NCBI RefSeq assembly: GCF_036647415.1
Contig: NZ_JAVXKG010000002.1
Location: 107,026 to 171,025 of the forward strand
Length of the DNA: 64,000 nt
Direction: 5' to 3'
Origin: Empedobacter sp036647415
GTDB lineage: Bacteria; Bacteroidota; Bacteroidia; Flavobacteriales; Weeksellaceae
Shown: positions 54,545-62,457 of the stretch, piece after piece
Layout of the letters: every line of letters starts with the position of its first letter
How positions within the stretch are numbered: the first letter of the stretch is position 1
The notes under the pieces: generated by a model
The model's input: the letters and a program-made list of their open reading frames with translations, nothing else
Databases searched by the model: none
What the model was told of the DNA's origin: nothing
Made by a program: the position numbers and the translations under genes

Positions 54545-55321
54545 TTATTTAAAATTTGGTTTTCTTTTTTCAACAAAAGCAACAGTTCCTTCTTTAAAAT
54601 CTGATTCATCAAATAAGCTTCCAAAACTTTCAATTTCTGTTTCAAAACCGTTTGCTTTGTCCGACGCATTAATTGCTTTTATAGCATGTTTAATTGCTAT
54701 AGACGAATTTTTCAAAATTTTAGAAGCAATTTCTTTTGCACGATTTATTAATTCTGATTGTTCTACAACTTCATTTACTAAGCCAATTTCATAAGCGCGT
54801 TCTGCTGAAAACATATCTGCTGTCATAATTGCTTGCATTGCACGACCTTTTCCGATTAATTTTGGTAAACGTTGCGTTCCTCCATAACCAGGAATTAAGC
54901 CTAAGGTAACTTCTGGCAAACCTAATTTTGCGTTTGTAGAAGCGATACGAAAATGAGCTGCCATTGCCAATTCTAATCCTCCACCCAATGCAAATCCGTT
55001 AACAGCTGCAATAATTGGTTTTGGAAAATTTTCTATTTTATCAAAAACATTTTCTTGTCCATTAGCCGCTAATTCTTGTCCTTGCGCTCCATTAAAATCA
55101 GAAAATTCTTTGATATCTGCACCTGCAACAAAAGATTTATCTCCAGATCCTGTTAAAATAATTACTCTAATTTCCGAATCTGCATTTGCGTCAGTTAAGA
55201 AATTAGAAATATCATCTAACAAATTTTTATTTAATGCATTTAGCGCCTGTGGACGATTTAAAGTAACTAATGCAATTCTATTTTCTACCTCTATCAGTAA
55301 GTTGTCATATTTGTATTCCAT
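54545..55321 (-). CDS. Enoyl-CoA hydratase/isomerase-family protein
   Basis: A 258-residue crotonase-fold enzyme that hydrates 2-enoyl-CoA to 3-hydroxyacyl-CoA. The oxyanion-hole segments are DKSFVAGADIKEF and FALGGGLELAMA; the catalytic Glu pair lies in LGLPEVTLGLIPGYGGTQRLP. The ATG at 55321 is preferred: it gives the usual MEYKYDNLLIEVENRIALVTLNRP-type start, and a -7 element at 55348 lies between it and the longer in-frame start at 55387. It is divergent from the trp operon. Beta-oxidation or a related acyl-CoA pathway is likely. Confidence 0.93.
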   Translation of the reverse strand: MEYKYDNLLIEVENRIALVTLNRPQALNALNKNLLDDISNFLTDANADSEIRVIILTGSGDKSFVAGADIKEFSDFNGAQGQELAANGQENVFDKIENFPKPIIAAVNGFALGGGLELAMAAHFRIASTNAKLGLPEVTLGLIPGYGGTQRLPKLIGKGRAMQAIMTADMFSAERAYEIGLVNEVVEQSELINRAKEIASKILKNSSIAIKHAIKAINASDKANGFETEIESFGSLFDESDFKEGTVAFVEKRKPNFK

Positions 55322-55347
55322 TTTGTTTGCGTTTTTATTATTTATAT

Positions 55348-55355
55348 CAAAAATA
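55348..55355 (-). promoter_or_regulatory. Candidate -7 element for the enoyl-CoA hydratase gene
   Basis: CAAAAATA on the plus strand is TATTTTTG on the minus strand, a TAnnTTTG match 27 bases upstream of the ATG at 55321. It argues against a start at 55387. Confidence 0.4.
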
Positions 55356-55395
55356 TTAATTGTTGAATGAACTAAAAAATTTATCAAAAAATAAT

Positions 55396-55425
55396 TTGTT
55401 CATTTCAAAAACGTTTATACATTTG
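55396..55425 (+). promoter_or_regulatory. Promoter of the trp operon
   Basis: TTG (55396-55398), 19 bases, then TACATTTG (55418-55425): a full match to the flavobacterial consensus. The leader peptide ATG is only six bases beyond the final G, so the transcript would begin at or within a few bases of that ATG. Confidence 0.8.
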
Positions 55426-55430
55426 TACCA

Positions 55431-55493
55431 ATGAAAACATTATTTACAAATAATTGGTGGTGGTTTATCGGACAACAAAACGTTGGTTCGTAA
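55431..55493 (+). CDS. trpL: trp leader peptide with three tandem Trp codons
   Basis: A 20-codon ORF, MKTLFTNNWWWFIGQQNVGS, too short for routine gene calling. Codons 9-11 (55455-55463) are three TGG in a row, the hallmark of a tryptophan-sensing leader. It lies between a consensus promoter and a Rho-independent hairpin upstream of trpE. The promoter spacing implies little or no 5' leader, so translation may start on a leaderless message. Its role is regulatory: ribosome progress decides whether the downstream terminator forms. Confidence 0.88.
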   Translation: MKTLFTNNWWWFIGQQNVGS

Positions 55494-55549
55494 GACCTCT
55501 ATACACTTATATGTAGAAAAGGCTTGTCGTAACTGACAAGCCTTTTTTT
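55492..55549 (+). promoter_or_regulatory. trp attenuator: terminator and candidate antiterminator
   Basis: The terminator stem is AAAAGGCTTGTC (55517-55528) with GACAAGCCTTTT (55535-55546), then a T tract to 55549. AAGACCT (55492-55498) can pair with AGGCTT (55520-55525) with one bulged A, which would break the terminator. A ribosome stalled on the Trp codons leaves 55492-55498 free; one that reaches the stop at 55491-55493 covers it. This mirrors classical attenuation; the pairing details are my inference. Confidence 0.8.
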
Positions 55550-55575
55550 GTGCTCGAAACCTAAATATTTAATAA

Positions 55576-56970
55576 ATGAATTTAACTTTTAACATACAGA
55601 AAGAGACTGTTTTAGCTGATTTAACAACACCTGTTCAGCTCTATTTAAAACTACGCGACATTTATCCGAACGCCTTATTATTAGAGAGTTCTGACTATCA
55701 TTCTAAGACAGATGCAAACTCTTTTATTTGCCTTAATCCGATTGCAACATTCAAGGTTACAAAAGGAATTGTGAATGAAACTTATGCAAATGGCGAAGCA
55801 AAAGAATATGCTTTGAATGGACAAGATTTGATTGAGAAATTCAAACTTTTTACACAACAATTTGACGTAAAGAATTCGGAAAAATTGATTGTAAATGGTT
55901 TGTTTGGCTACATTGCTTGGGATGCAATTCCGTATTTCGAAACAGTAAAATTTTCGGCAGAAGGAAATGAAGCGACGATTCCAGAATTCTCTTATTCATT
56001 TTATCAAAATATTGTTGTTTTTAATCATTTTCACAACGAAATTCAGTTTATAGAATTTCAGAATGATGAAACAGATTCTAAATTTTCTGAAATAAAAAGT
56101 GTCATCAATAATAAATCAATTATTGAATATCCGTTTAATGTAGAAAGTGAAATTCAATCAAATTTAACAGATGATGAATTCAAGGATATTGTATCAAAAT
56201 GTAAAGAATCTTGTTTTCGAGGAGATGTTTTTCAGATTGTTCCTTCTCGTCAATTCAAACAAAAATTTTCGGGTGACGAATTCAATGTTTATCGCATTTT
56301 ACGTTCGATAAATCCTTCGCCATATTTATTTTATTTCGATTACGGAAATTATAAAATATTTGGTTCTTCGCCAGAAGCGCAAATTATCATTAATAATAAT
56401 CATGCAGAAATTCATCCAATTGCAGGAACTGTTCGCAGAACTGGAAGTCCAATTTTGGACAAAGAATTAACAGAAAAATTGATTGCTGATCCAAAAGAAA
56501 ACGAGGAACATGTGATGTTGGTTGATTTGGCTCGTAACGATTTGAGCCGAAATTCTACTGATGTAAAAGTCGCGCAATACAAAGAAATTCAGTATTTCTC
56601 GCATGTGATTCACATGGTTTCGAAAGTGACTGCGCAATTGGATCCTAGCGTGAATACAATGAAAGTTTTTGCAGATTCTTTTCCTGCCGGAACACTTTCT
56701 GGTGCACCAAAATTCAAAGCAATGGAATTGTTAGACGGTTACGAAAATCAAAATCGTGGCGTTTATGGTGGTGGAATTGGCTATTTAGGTTTTAACGGAG
56801 ATATCAATATGGCGATTGCGATTCGTACGTTCGTCAGCAAGCAAAATACCTTATATTTTCAGGCAGGCGCGGGCGTTGTTTCCAAATCTGTCGAAGAAAA
56901 TGAATTACAAGAAGTCAATCATAAATTAGGAGCGCTTCGTCGCTCTATTGAAATCGCTCAAAACCTATAA
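55576..56970 (+). CDS. trpE: Anthranilate synthase component I
   Basis: A 464-residue TrpE that makes anthranilate from chorismate with ammonia supplied by TrpG. The feedback-binding LLESS is near residue 36-40 (ALLLESSDYH), so Trp inhibition is expected. Catalytic-domain signatures are SPEAQIII, HPIAGTVRRTG, DPKENEEHVMLVDLARNDLSR and PAGTLSGAPKFKAMELLD, ending GAGVVSKSVEENELQE. It is the first structural gene of trpE-G-D-C-F-B, 26 bases after the attenuator T tract, and trpG follows after three bases. Confidence 0.98.
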   Translation: MNLTFNIQKETVLADLTTPVQLYLKLRDIYPNALLLESSDYHSKTDANSFICLNPIATFKVTKGIVNETYANGEAKEYALNGQDLIEKFKLFTQQFDVKNSEKLIVNGLFGYIAWDAIPYFETVKFSAEGNEATIPEFSYSFYQNIVVFNHFHNEIQFIEFQNDETDSKFSEIKSVINNKSIIEYPFNVESEIQSNLTDDEFKDIVSKCKESCFRGDVFQIVPSRQFKQKFSGDEFNVYRILRSINPSPYLFYFDYGNYKIFGSSPEAQIIINNNHAEIHPIAGTVRRTGSPILDKELTEKLIADPKENEEHVMLVDLARNDLSRNSTDVKVAQYKEIQYFSHVIHMVSKVTAQLDPSVNTMKVFADSFPAGTLSGAPKFKAMELLDGYENQNRGVYGGGIGYLGFNGDINMAIAIRTFVSKQNTLYFQAGAGVVSKSVEENELQEVNHKLGALRRSIEIAQNL

Positions 56971-56973
56971 ACT

Positions 56974-57537
56974 ATGAAAATTTTAGTCATCGATAATTAC
57001 GATTCGTTCACATATAATTTAGTGCATTCGCTAAAGAAATTTGCAGACGATATTACCATCGTCAGAAATGATGGAATTTCGTTGGAAGATGTGAATAATT
57101 ACGATAAAATTCTTCTTTCTCCAGGTCCTGGAGTTCCAGATGAAGCCAATCTTTTGAAACCTATTATTGAGAAATATGCAGCAACAAAATCTATTTTCGG
57201 AGTTTGTTTGGGACAACAAGCAATTGGAGAAGTTTTTGGAGGAAAATTATTGAATACACAAGAAGTTTTTCATGGTGTAAAGTCAGATATTAAAGTGATA
57301 AAAGACGATATTTTATTCAAAAATTTACCAGAAGATTTAGAAGTTGGTCGTTACCATTCTTGGGTCGTTTCAAACGAGGGTTTTCCTGAAGATTTAGAAA
57401 TTACAGCCGTTGGTCCAAAAGGAGAAGTGATGGCTCTACGTCATAAAACCTATGATGTTCGTGGTGTTCAATTTCATCCAGAATCAATTTTAACTCCACT
57501 TGGTGATGAAATGATTAAGAATTGGTTAGAAGCATAA
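56974..57537 (+). CDS. trpG: Anthranilate synthase component II (glutamine amidotransferase)
   Basis: A 187-residue class I amidotransferase that releases ammonia from glutamine for TrpE. The oxyanion motif LLSPGPGVPDEA is at about 47-58. The catalytic Cys lies in GVCLGQQAIG (about 76-85), and the His and Glu in VQFHPESILT (about 166-175). It starts three bases after trpE and ends four before trpD, consistent with tight coupling. It is a separate gene, not fused to trpD. Confidence 0.97.
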   Translation: MKILVIDNYDSFTYNLVHSLKKFADDITIVRNDGISLEDVNNYDKILLSPGPGVPDEANLLKPIIEKYAATKSIFGVCLGQQAIGEVFGGKLLNTQEVFHGVKSDIKVIKDDILFKNLPEDLEVGRYHSWVVSNEGFPEDLEITAVGPKGEVMALRHKTYDVRGVQFHPESILTPLGDEMIKNWLEA

Positions 57538-57541
57538 AACA

Positions 57542-58528
57542 ATGAAAAAATTATTAAATTTATTATTCGAAAATTATACCTTGAGCGAAGAAGAAGCGTA
57601 TCAAATTATGGTGGAAATTTCGGAAGAAAAATATTCTGATGTCGAAATTGCTTCATTTCTTACAATTTTTAATATGCGAAATATTACATTGGACGAATTG
57701 AAAGGTTATCGCCGTGCGTTGTTAGATTTATGCGTAAAAGTTGATTTACCAAAGCAAGCAATTGATGTTGTCGGAACTGGTGGAGATGGAAAAGACACCT
57801 TCAATATTTCGACGTTGAGTTGTTTTGTATTGGCTGGTGCTGGCGAAAAAATTATCAAGCAAGGAAATTACGGAGCTTCGTCTGTTAGCGGTTCTTCGAA
57901 TATGTTGGATAGTTTTGGTTACACATTTTCAACAGACCAAAATAAACTAAAACGCGAATTTGATGAAGTCGGAATTACATTTTTACATGCGCCACTTTTT
58001 CATCCAGCTTTGGCGAAAGTTGCACCGATTAGAAAAGGTTTGGCAGTAAAAACGTTCTTCAATTTGATGGGACCTTTGGTGAATCCTGTTCAACCAAATT
58101 TTCAGAATTTAGGAACATATGATGTAAAAACCGCTCGTTTATATCATTATGTGATGCAAAATTCGGGCGTGCAATATTCTATTTCGACTGCGTTGGCTGG
58201 TTACGATGAAATTTCGTTGACTTCGCCTACAAAAGTGTACAATAATTCAGGAGAATTTATTTTAGAAAGTCATGATTTTGGCTTGACGACACTTTCTCCT
58301 GATGATATAAAAGGTGGAAATTCTATCGAAGAAAATTCTAAAATATTTTTGAGTGTTTTAGATGGAACTTCAACCAAAGCGCAAAAAAATGTTGTGTTAG
58401 CAAATACAGCTTTAGCGTTAAAAACAATTTATTCAACCAAAGATTTAATCGAATGTGTAGCGATTGCGAACGAAAGTTTAGAAAGTAAAAAGGCGCTAAA
58501 TGCATTCAAAAAATTGATGAACAAATGA
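57542..58528 (+). CDS. trpD: Anthranilate phosphoribosyltransferase
   Basis: A 328-residue enzyme that joins anthranilate to phosphoribosyl pyrophosphate. The PRPP loop VVGTGGDGKDTFNIST is at about 76-91, the KQGNYGASSVSGSSNMLD segment carries anthranilate-site residues, and VRKGLAVKT-like IRKGLAVKTFFNLMGPLVNP follows. Its stop overlaps the trpC start as ATGA. Length and motifs are normal. Confidence 0.97.
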   Translation: MKKLLNLLFENYTLSEEEAYQIMVEISEEKYSDVEIASFLTIFNMRNITLDELKGYRRALLDLCVKVDLPKQAIDVVGTGGDGKDTFNISTLSCFVLAGAGEKIIKQGNYGASSVSGSSNMLDSFGYTFSTDQNKLKREFDEVGITFLHAPLFHPALAKVAPIRKGLAVKTFFNLMGPLVNPVQPNFQNLGTYDVKTARLYHYVMQNSGVQYSISTALAGYDEISLTSPTKVYNNSGEFILESHDFGLTTLSPDDIKGGNSIEENSKIFLSVLDGTSTKAQKNVVLANTALALKTIYSTKDLIECVAIANESLESKKALNAFKKLMNK

Positions 58529-59310
58529 AAACAATTTTAGACGAAATCGTTGCTCAAAAACGAGTAGAAATTTTAGAAAAACAGAAAATTCAATCAATTG
58601 AAGATTTTAAAAATTCGGAAAATTTTATTGTTCCTGTAAAATCTGCAAAAGCTTCAATTTTAGATGAATCAAAATCTGGAATGATTGCAGAATTCAAGCG
58701 TAAATCACCTTCAAAAGGTTTTATTAATAAAAATGCAAACGTAAAAGAAGTTGTTGCTGGTTACGAAAAATTTGGTGCATCTGTTGTTTCTGTTTTAACG
58801 GACGAACAATTTTTTGGTGGAAGTTTTGATGATTTAATTGATGCTAAAAATGTTTTGAACATTCCAATTCTGCGCAAAGATTTTATTGTGGACGAATATC
58901 AAGTTTACGAAACCAAAGCGATCGGAGCAGATTTGATGTTGTTGATTGCTGAATGTCTGACAAAAGATGAAGTTTACAATTTAGCAAAAACAGCAAAAGA
59001 AATTGGATTAGAAGTTTTGTTGGAATTACATTCGGAAGATCAATTGGAAAAAGTAAATGAATTTATTGATTTGATTGGAATTAACAATAGAAATTTAAAG
59101 AATTTTGAAGTTGATATTGAAAAATCGAAACAAATTTTGAAACAATTACCAAAAGATTTAATCAAAGTTGCAGAAAGTGGAATTTCTGATCCAGAAACGG
59201 TAAAAGAACTAAGACAAGCTGGATTTCAGGCATTTTTGATTGGAGAAAATTTTATGAAAGCTGAAAATACAACATTGGCTTTTGAACAATTTGTAAAAGA
59301 ATCGAAATGA
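58525..59310 (+). CDS. trpC: Indole-3-glycerol phosphate synthase
   Basis: A 261-residue (beta/alpha)8 enzyme that closes the indole ring. Motifs include MIAEFKRKSPSKGFI with the catalytic Lys and Glu region, SVLTDEQFFGGS, PILRKDFIVDEYQVYE, IGINNRNLKNFEVD and VAESGISD. It is a single-domain TrpC, not fused to TrpF. Four-base ATGA overlaps occur with trpD and trpF on either side. Confidence 0.97.
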   Translation: MKTILDEIVAQKRVEILEKQKIQSIEDFKNSENFIVPVKSAKASILDESKSGMIAEFKRKSPSKGFINKNANVKEVVAGYEKFGASVVSVLTDEQFFGGSFDDLIDAKNVLNIPILRKDFIVDEYQVYETKAIGADLMLLIAECLTKDEVYNLAKTAKEIGLEVLLELHSEDQLEKVNEFIDLIGINNRNLKNFEVDIEKSKQILKQLPKDLIKVAESGISDPETVKELRQAGFQAFLIGENFMKAENTTLAFEQFVKESK

Positions 59311-59978
59311 AACGTTTTCAAGTAAAAGTTTGTGGAAACAATAACGTAGAAAATTTCAAAGAAATTGCAGCAATCGAACCCGATTATGTTGGCTTTATTT
59401 TCTATCCAAAATCAAAACGATTTGTAGAAGATGAAACGATTTTTTCTATTTTTCCAAACGCTGAAAAAGTAGGTGTTTTTGTGAATGAATCGATTGAAAA
59501 TATTCTTGAAAAAGTTGAAAAATATAAATTAGATGTTGTGCAATTACATGGTGATGAAACGCCGAATTTTTGTGAAGAATTAATCAATCAAAAACATCAA
59601 ATATTATTAACAGATGAAAACTTTTTAGATTTTAAAATTTGGAAAGCTGTTGGTATAAAATCAATGGAAGATTTTCAACAATTAACCACTTATCAACAAG
59701 TTGTTGATAGTTTTGTATTCGATACAAAATCTGCTGATTATGGCGGAACTGGACGTAAATTTGATTGGCAACTGTTAACAAATTATCAGTTATCAACACC
59801 CTTTTTATTAAGTGGAGGAATACAGTTGGAAGATGCTTTTATCTTGAAAAATTTTCAACATCCGAGATGTATAGGATTTGATATCAATAGTGGTTTTGAG
59901 TCAGAGCCAGGAATTAAAAAAATTGACGAAGTAAAACAGTTCATTGATACTATTGATGGGCGAATTGAACAAAATTAA
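59307..59978 (+). CDS. trpF: Phosphoribosylanthranilate isomerase
   Basis: A 223-residue (beta/alpha)8 isomerase that converts phosphoribosylanthranilate to its ribulose form. The catalytic Cys is in VKVCGNNNVEN (about 6-16); KVGVFVNESIENI and VVQLHGDETPNFC follow, and the catalytic Asp is in FVFDTKSADYGGTGRKFDW. FLLSGGIQLED and GFDINSGFESEPGIKK close the barrel. Slightly longer than average. It overlaps trpC by four bases, and trpB begins 12 bases later. Confidence 0.96.
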   Translation: MKRFQVKVCGNNNVENFKEIAAIEPDYVGFIFYPKSKRFVEDETIFSIFPNAEKVGVFVNESIENILEKVEKYKLDVVQLHGDETPNFCEELINQKHQILLTDENFLDFKIWKAVGIKSMEDFQQLTTYQQVVDSFVFDTKSADYGGTGRKFDWQLLTNYQLSTPFLLSGGIQLEDAFILKNFQHPRCIGFDINSGFESEPGIKKIDEVKQFIDTIDGRIEQN

Positions 59979-59990
59979 AAAATAAACAAC

Positions 59991-61175
59991 ATGAAATACG
60001 AAGTAGACGAAAGAGGTTTTTATGGTGATTTCGGAGGAGCTTTTATCCCTGAATTATTACACTATAATTGTGATGAATTATCTGTTGCTTTAGATCAATA
60101 TGTGGAAACAGATGATTTCAAAAATGAATTTAATTTATTGTTAAAAGATTACGTTGGTCGTCCAAGTCCACTTTATTTTGCACCAAATCTTTCAAAAAAA
60201 TACAATACAAATATTCTTCTAAAAAGAGAAGATCTTAACCATACTGGCGCTCATAAAATAAACAATGCGATTGGTCAAGCTTTGTTGGCAAAACGCATGG
60301 GTAAAACCAAAATTATTGCAGAAACTGGCGCAGGACAACATGGTGTTGCAACGGCAACTGTTTGTGCATTATTAGGTTTAGATTGTACTGTTTTTATGGG
60401 AGAAATAGACATTGAACGTCAAGCACCAAATGTTGCGCGAATGAAAATGTTAGGAGCAAAAGTAGTACCAGCAACTTCAGGAAGTAAAACGTTAAAAGAC
60501 GCAACAAATGAAGCAATTCGTTATTGGATTAATAATCCTGAAACCTTTTATATCATTGGTTCTGTCGTTGGTCCACATCCTTATCCTGCAATGGTTACTA
60601 AATTTCAAGCGATTATTTCGGAAGAAATTAAATTTCAGATGAAAGAAAAATATGGTAAAGAAAATCCAGATTATGTGATTGCTTGTGTAGGTGGAGGAAG
60701 TAATGCAGCAGGCGCTTTTTATCATTTTTTAGATGATGATTCGGTGAAATTAATTGCTGTTGAAGCTGCAGGTTTAGGCGTAGAATCTGGAGAAACTGCC
60801 GCAACAACTATAAAAGGAACAGAAGGAATAATTCATGGTAGCCGAACTTTGTTAATGCAAGATAAAGATGGTCAAATTGTAGAGCCGTATTCTATTTCTG
60901 CTGGATTAGATTATCCTGGTGTTGGACCTTTGCATGCGCATTTGTTCAAAACTGGTCGTGCTCAATTCTTAAATGCAACCGATGATGAAGCCTTAGAAGC
61001 CGCTTTTTTATTGACAAAAATAGAAGGAATAATTCCTGCTTTAGAATCTTCTCATGCTTTGGCAGCCTTAGAAAAAATAAATTTTCAACCGCAAGATATT
61101 GTGGTTCTGAATCTTTCGGGAAGAGGAGATAAAGACATGGAAACGTACATGAAGGTTTCAGAAAAATATTCTTAA
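59991..61175 (+). CDS. trpB: Tryptophan synthase beta subunit
   Basis: A 394-residue PLP enzyme that condenses indole with serine. The PLP Lys is in REDLNHTGAHKINNAIGQALLA, and the phosphate loop is CVGGGSNAAGAF. ETGAGQHGVATATVCALLG and GLDYPGVGPLHAHL are also typical. It is the last gene of the operon. Its partner trpA does not follow but lies at 18393, so the two subunits are not produced from one message. About 60 bases separate it from tRNA-Pro, with a strong tRNA promoter in between and no clear trp terminator. Confidence 0.98.
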   Translation: MKYEVDERGFYGDFGGAFIPELLHYNCDELSVALDQYVETDDFKNEFNLLLKDYVGRPSPLYFAPNLSKKYNTNILLKREDLNHTGAHKINNAIGQALLAKRMGKTKIIAETGAGQHGVATATVCALLGLDCTVFMGEIDIERQAPNVARMKMLGAKVVPATSGSKTLKDATNEAIRYWINNPETFYIIGSVVGPHPYPAMVTKFQAIISEEIKFQMKEKYGKENPDYVIACVGGGSNAAGAFYHFLDDDSVKLIAVEAAGLGVESGETAATTIKGTEGIIHGSRTLLMQDKDGQIVEPYSISAGLDYPGVGPLHAHLFKTGRAQFLNATDDEALEAAFLLTKIEGIIPALESSHALAALEKINFQPQDIVVLNLSGRGDKDMETYMKVSEKYS

Positions 61176-61182
61176 AAATATT

Positions 61183-61213
61183 TTGTAAGTTCTTAAAAAT
61201 AGACGTACATTTG
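61183..61213 (+). promoter_or_regulatory. Promoter of tRNA-Pro
   Basis: TTG (61183-61185), 20 bases, then TACATTTG (61206-61213). The -7 octamer is the same as in the trp promoter and ends 22 bases before the mature tRNA. Confidence 0.7.
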
Positions 61214-61235
61214 CACCCACGATATAAAAATCTAT

Positions 61236-61310
61236 CGGGGTGTAGCGTAGCCCGGTCATCGCGCCTGCTTTGGGAGCAGGAGGTCGCAGGTTCGAATCCT
61301 GCCACCCCGA
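61236..61310 (+). tRNA. tRNA-Pro (anticodon TGG)
   Basis: The cloverleaf can be drawn by hand: acceptor CGGGGTG (61236-61242) with CACCCCG (61303-61309), anticodon stem CCTGC/GCAGG around the loop TTTGGGA with anticodon TGG at 61271-61273, and T arm GCAGG-TTCGAAT-CCTGC. The discriminator is A61310. CCA is not encoded, as is common in this phylum. A terminator follows directly. Confidence 0.96.
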
Positions 61311-61317
61311 CAGATTG

Positions 61318-61350
61318 AAAACCTTTGCAAAATTTGCAAAGGTTTTTTTT
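61318..61350 (+). terminator. Terminator after tRNA-Pro
   Basis: Stem AAAACCTTTGCAA (61318-61330) with TTGCAAAGGTTTT (61334-61346), loop AAT, then a T tract. Confidence 0.93.
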
Positions 61351-61363
61351 ATACTTTTATTTT

Positions 61364-62275
61364 ATGAATTCAATCTTAGGAAATAAAGAATCTTTTTTGT
61401 CATACAGCGTTGCATTTGCTTTTATTTTAGTGATGATTTTGAGTGCTATTCTATTCAAAGACAAAGAAATTATTTTACCAGAAATCGCTGCATTATCTGT
61501 AGGAATAATCACTTTTAGGGAAAATAAATGGATTCAACGTCCATTTCATATTTTTTTATTACCAACAATTACAGCAATTTTAGGATTTGGAATTAACTTT
61601 TTACCATTATTGATTTCTGTTAAATTAATTCTTATTTTAGTTGCGATGTTAGTTACTTTACGTGTTTTCAAAAGTCAATTAGCACCTGCATTAGCAACAG
61701 GTTTATTACCAATTGTCACAAACGCACATTCCTTTTTATTCCTTATTGCTATTATTATTTTTGTATTTTTACTTTATCTCTCAATAAAATTTTTCAGAAT
61801 AAAATCAACCGAAAATTCAGTGCCAATTATTTACGTAAGTCACAATAGATGGTTAATTGGTCTTTGTATTTGTTGGTTTTTGATGTGTTATTTTTCTGGT
61901 TACATTTATTTTTCGGCAATTCCACCAGTTATCGTTATTTCATTTGAGTCATTAAATAATCCTGCATTAAAACTTCACATACGTTTAAAGCGAATTCTAA
62001 TCATGTTTATGGCAAGCTTGGTTGGATGTTTGACGATAAAATATATAGACAACTTACTTATTACTGGCATAATCGATTTAATTTTTGTTGCAATCCTTCT
62101 GAAATTAATCGATTTACGTTTACCTCCAGCTTTTGCAATGGTTATTTTACCAATGATTTTGCCAGAAGAATCTCTTACTTATTTACCTTTTGCAACATTA
62201 TTAATGAGTATATTTTTTATGTTAAGTATTTATTATATTCAACGTAAAATGTATCCAAAACCTATCGATTTTTAG
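61364..62275 (+). CDS. Polytopic membrane protein of unknown function
   Basis: A 303-residue protein with about eight to ten hydrophobic segments and little soluble sequence. The ATG at 61364 is chosen because the longer in-frame start at 61325 lies inside the tRNA terminator. Two stretches look alike, SQLAPALATGLLPIVTNAHS (about 104-123) and RLPPAFAMVILPMILPEES (about 251-269), which suggests an internal duplication and a distant resemblance to HPP-family membrane proteins. I cannot assign a function. The region from 62276 to 62457 after it has no gene. Confidence 0.75.
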   Translation: MNSILGNKESFLSYSVAFAFILVMILSAILFKDKEIILPEIAALSVGIITFRENKWIQRPFHIFLLPTITAILGFGINFLPLLISVKLILILVAMLVTLRVFKSQLAPALATGLLPIVTNAHSFLFLIAIIIFVFLLYLSIKFFRIKSTENSVPIIYVSHNRWLIGLCICWFLMCYFSGYIYFSAIPPVIVISFESLNNPALKLHIRLKRILIMFMASLVGCLTIKYIDNLLITGIIDLIFVAILLKLIDLRLPPAFAMVILPMILPEESLTYLPFATLLMSIFFMLSIYYIQRKMYPKPIDF

Positions 62276-62457
62276 ATAAGTTTCATTTAATTCTTTTAGA
62301 TTAGAAAAAATCTTTCAAATCATCAAGAATAATCATTTTATTAGACCAAATTAAACCTTGAAAAAGATTTTCTGTTTAATTAAAACAAGACAAATCGCAT
62401 CAAAATTTCTTTTAAAAAATAGTTTTTACATATATTTAACAAAATAATACATCACAC

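Noticed and set aside
55322..55387. Longer N-terminus for the enoyl-CoA hydratase
   Set aside because: The 22 extra residues are not part of the crotonase family pattern, and a -7 element lies between the two starts.
55431..55550. Riboswitch or T-box upstream of trpE
   Set aside because: The three Trp codons, short ORF and terminator explain the region as a leader-peptide attenuator; no T-box motif is seen.
60946..61305. 119-codon minus-strand ORF beginning MAGFEPATSCSQSRRDD
   Set aside because: It reads antisense through tRNA-Pro and trpB. The MAGFEPATS start is the familiar false translation opposite a tRNA gene.
61325..61363. Upstream in-frame start for the membrane protein gene
   Set aside because: The added 13 codons lie in the tRNA terminator hairpin; the ATG at 61364 is the better start.
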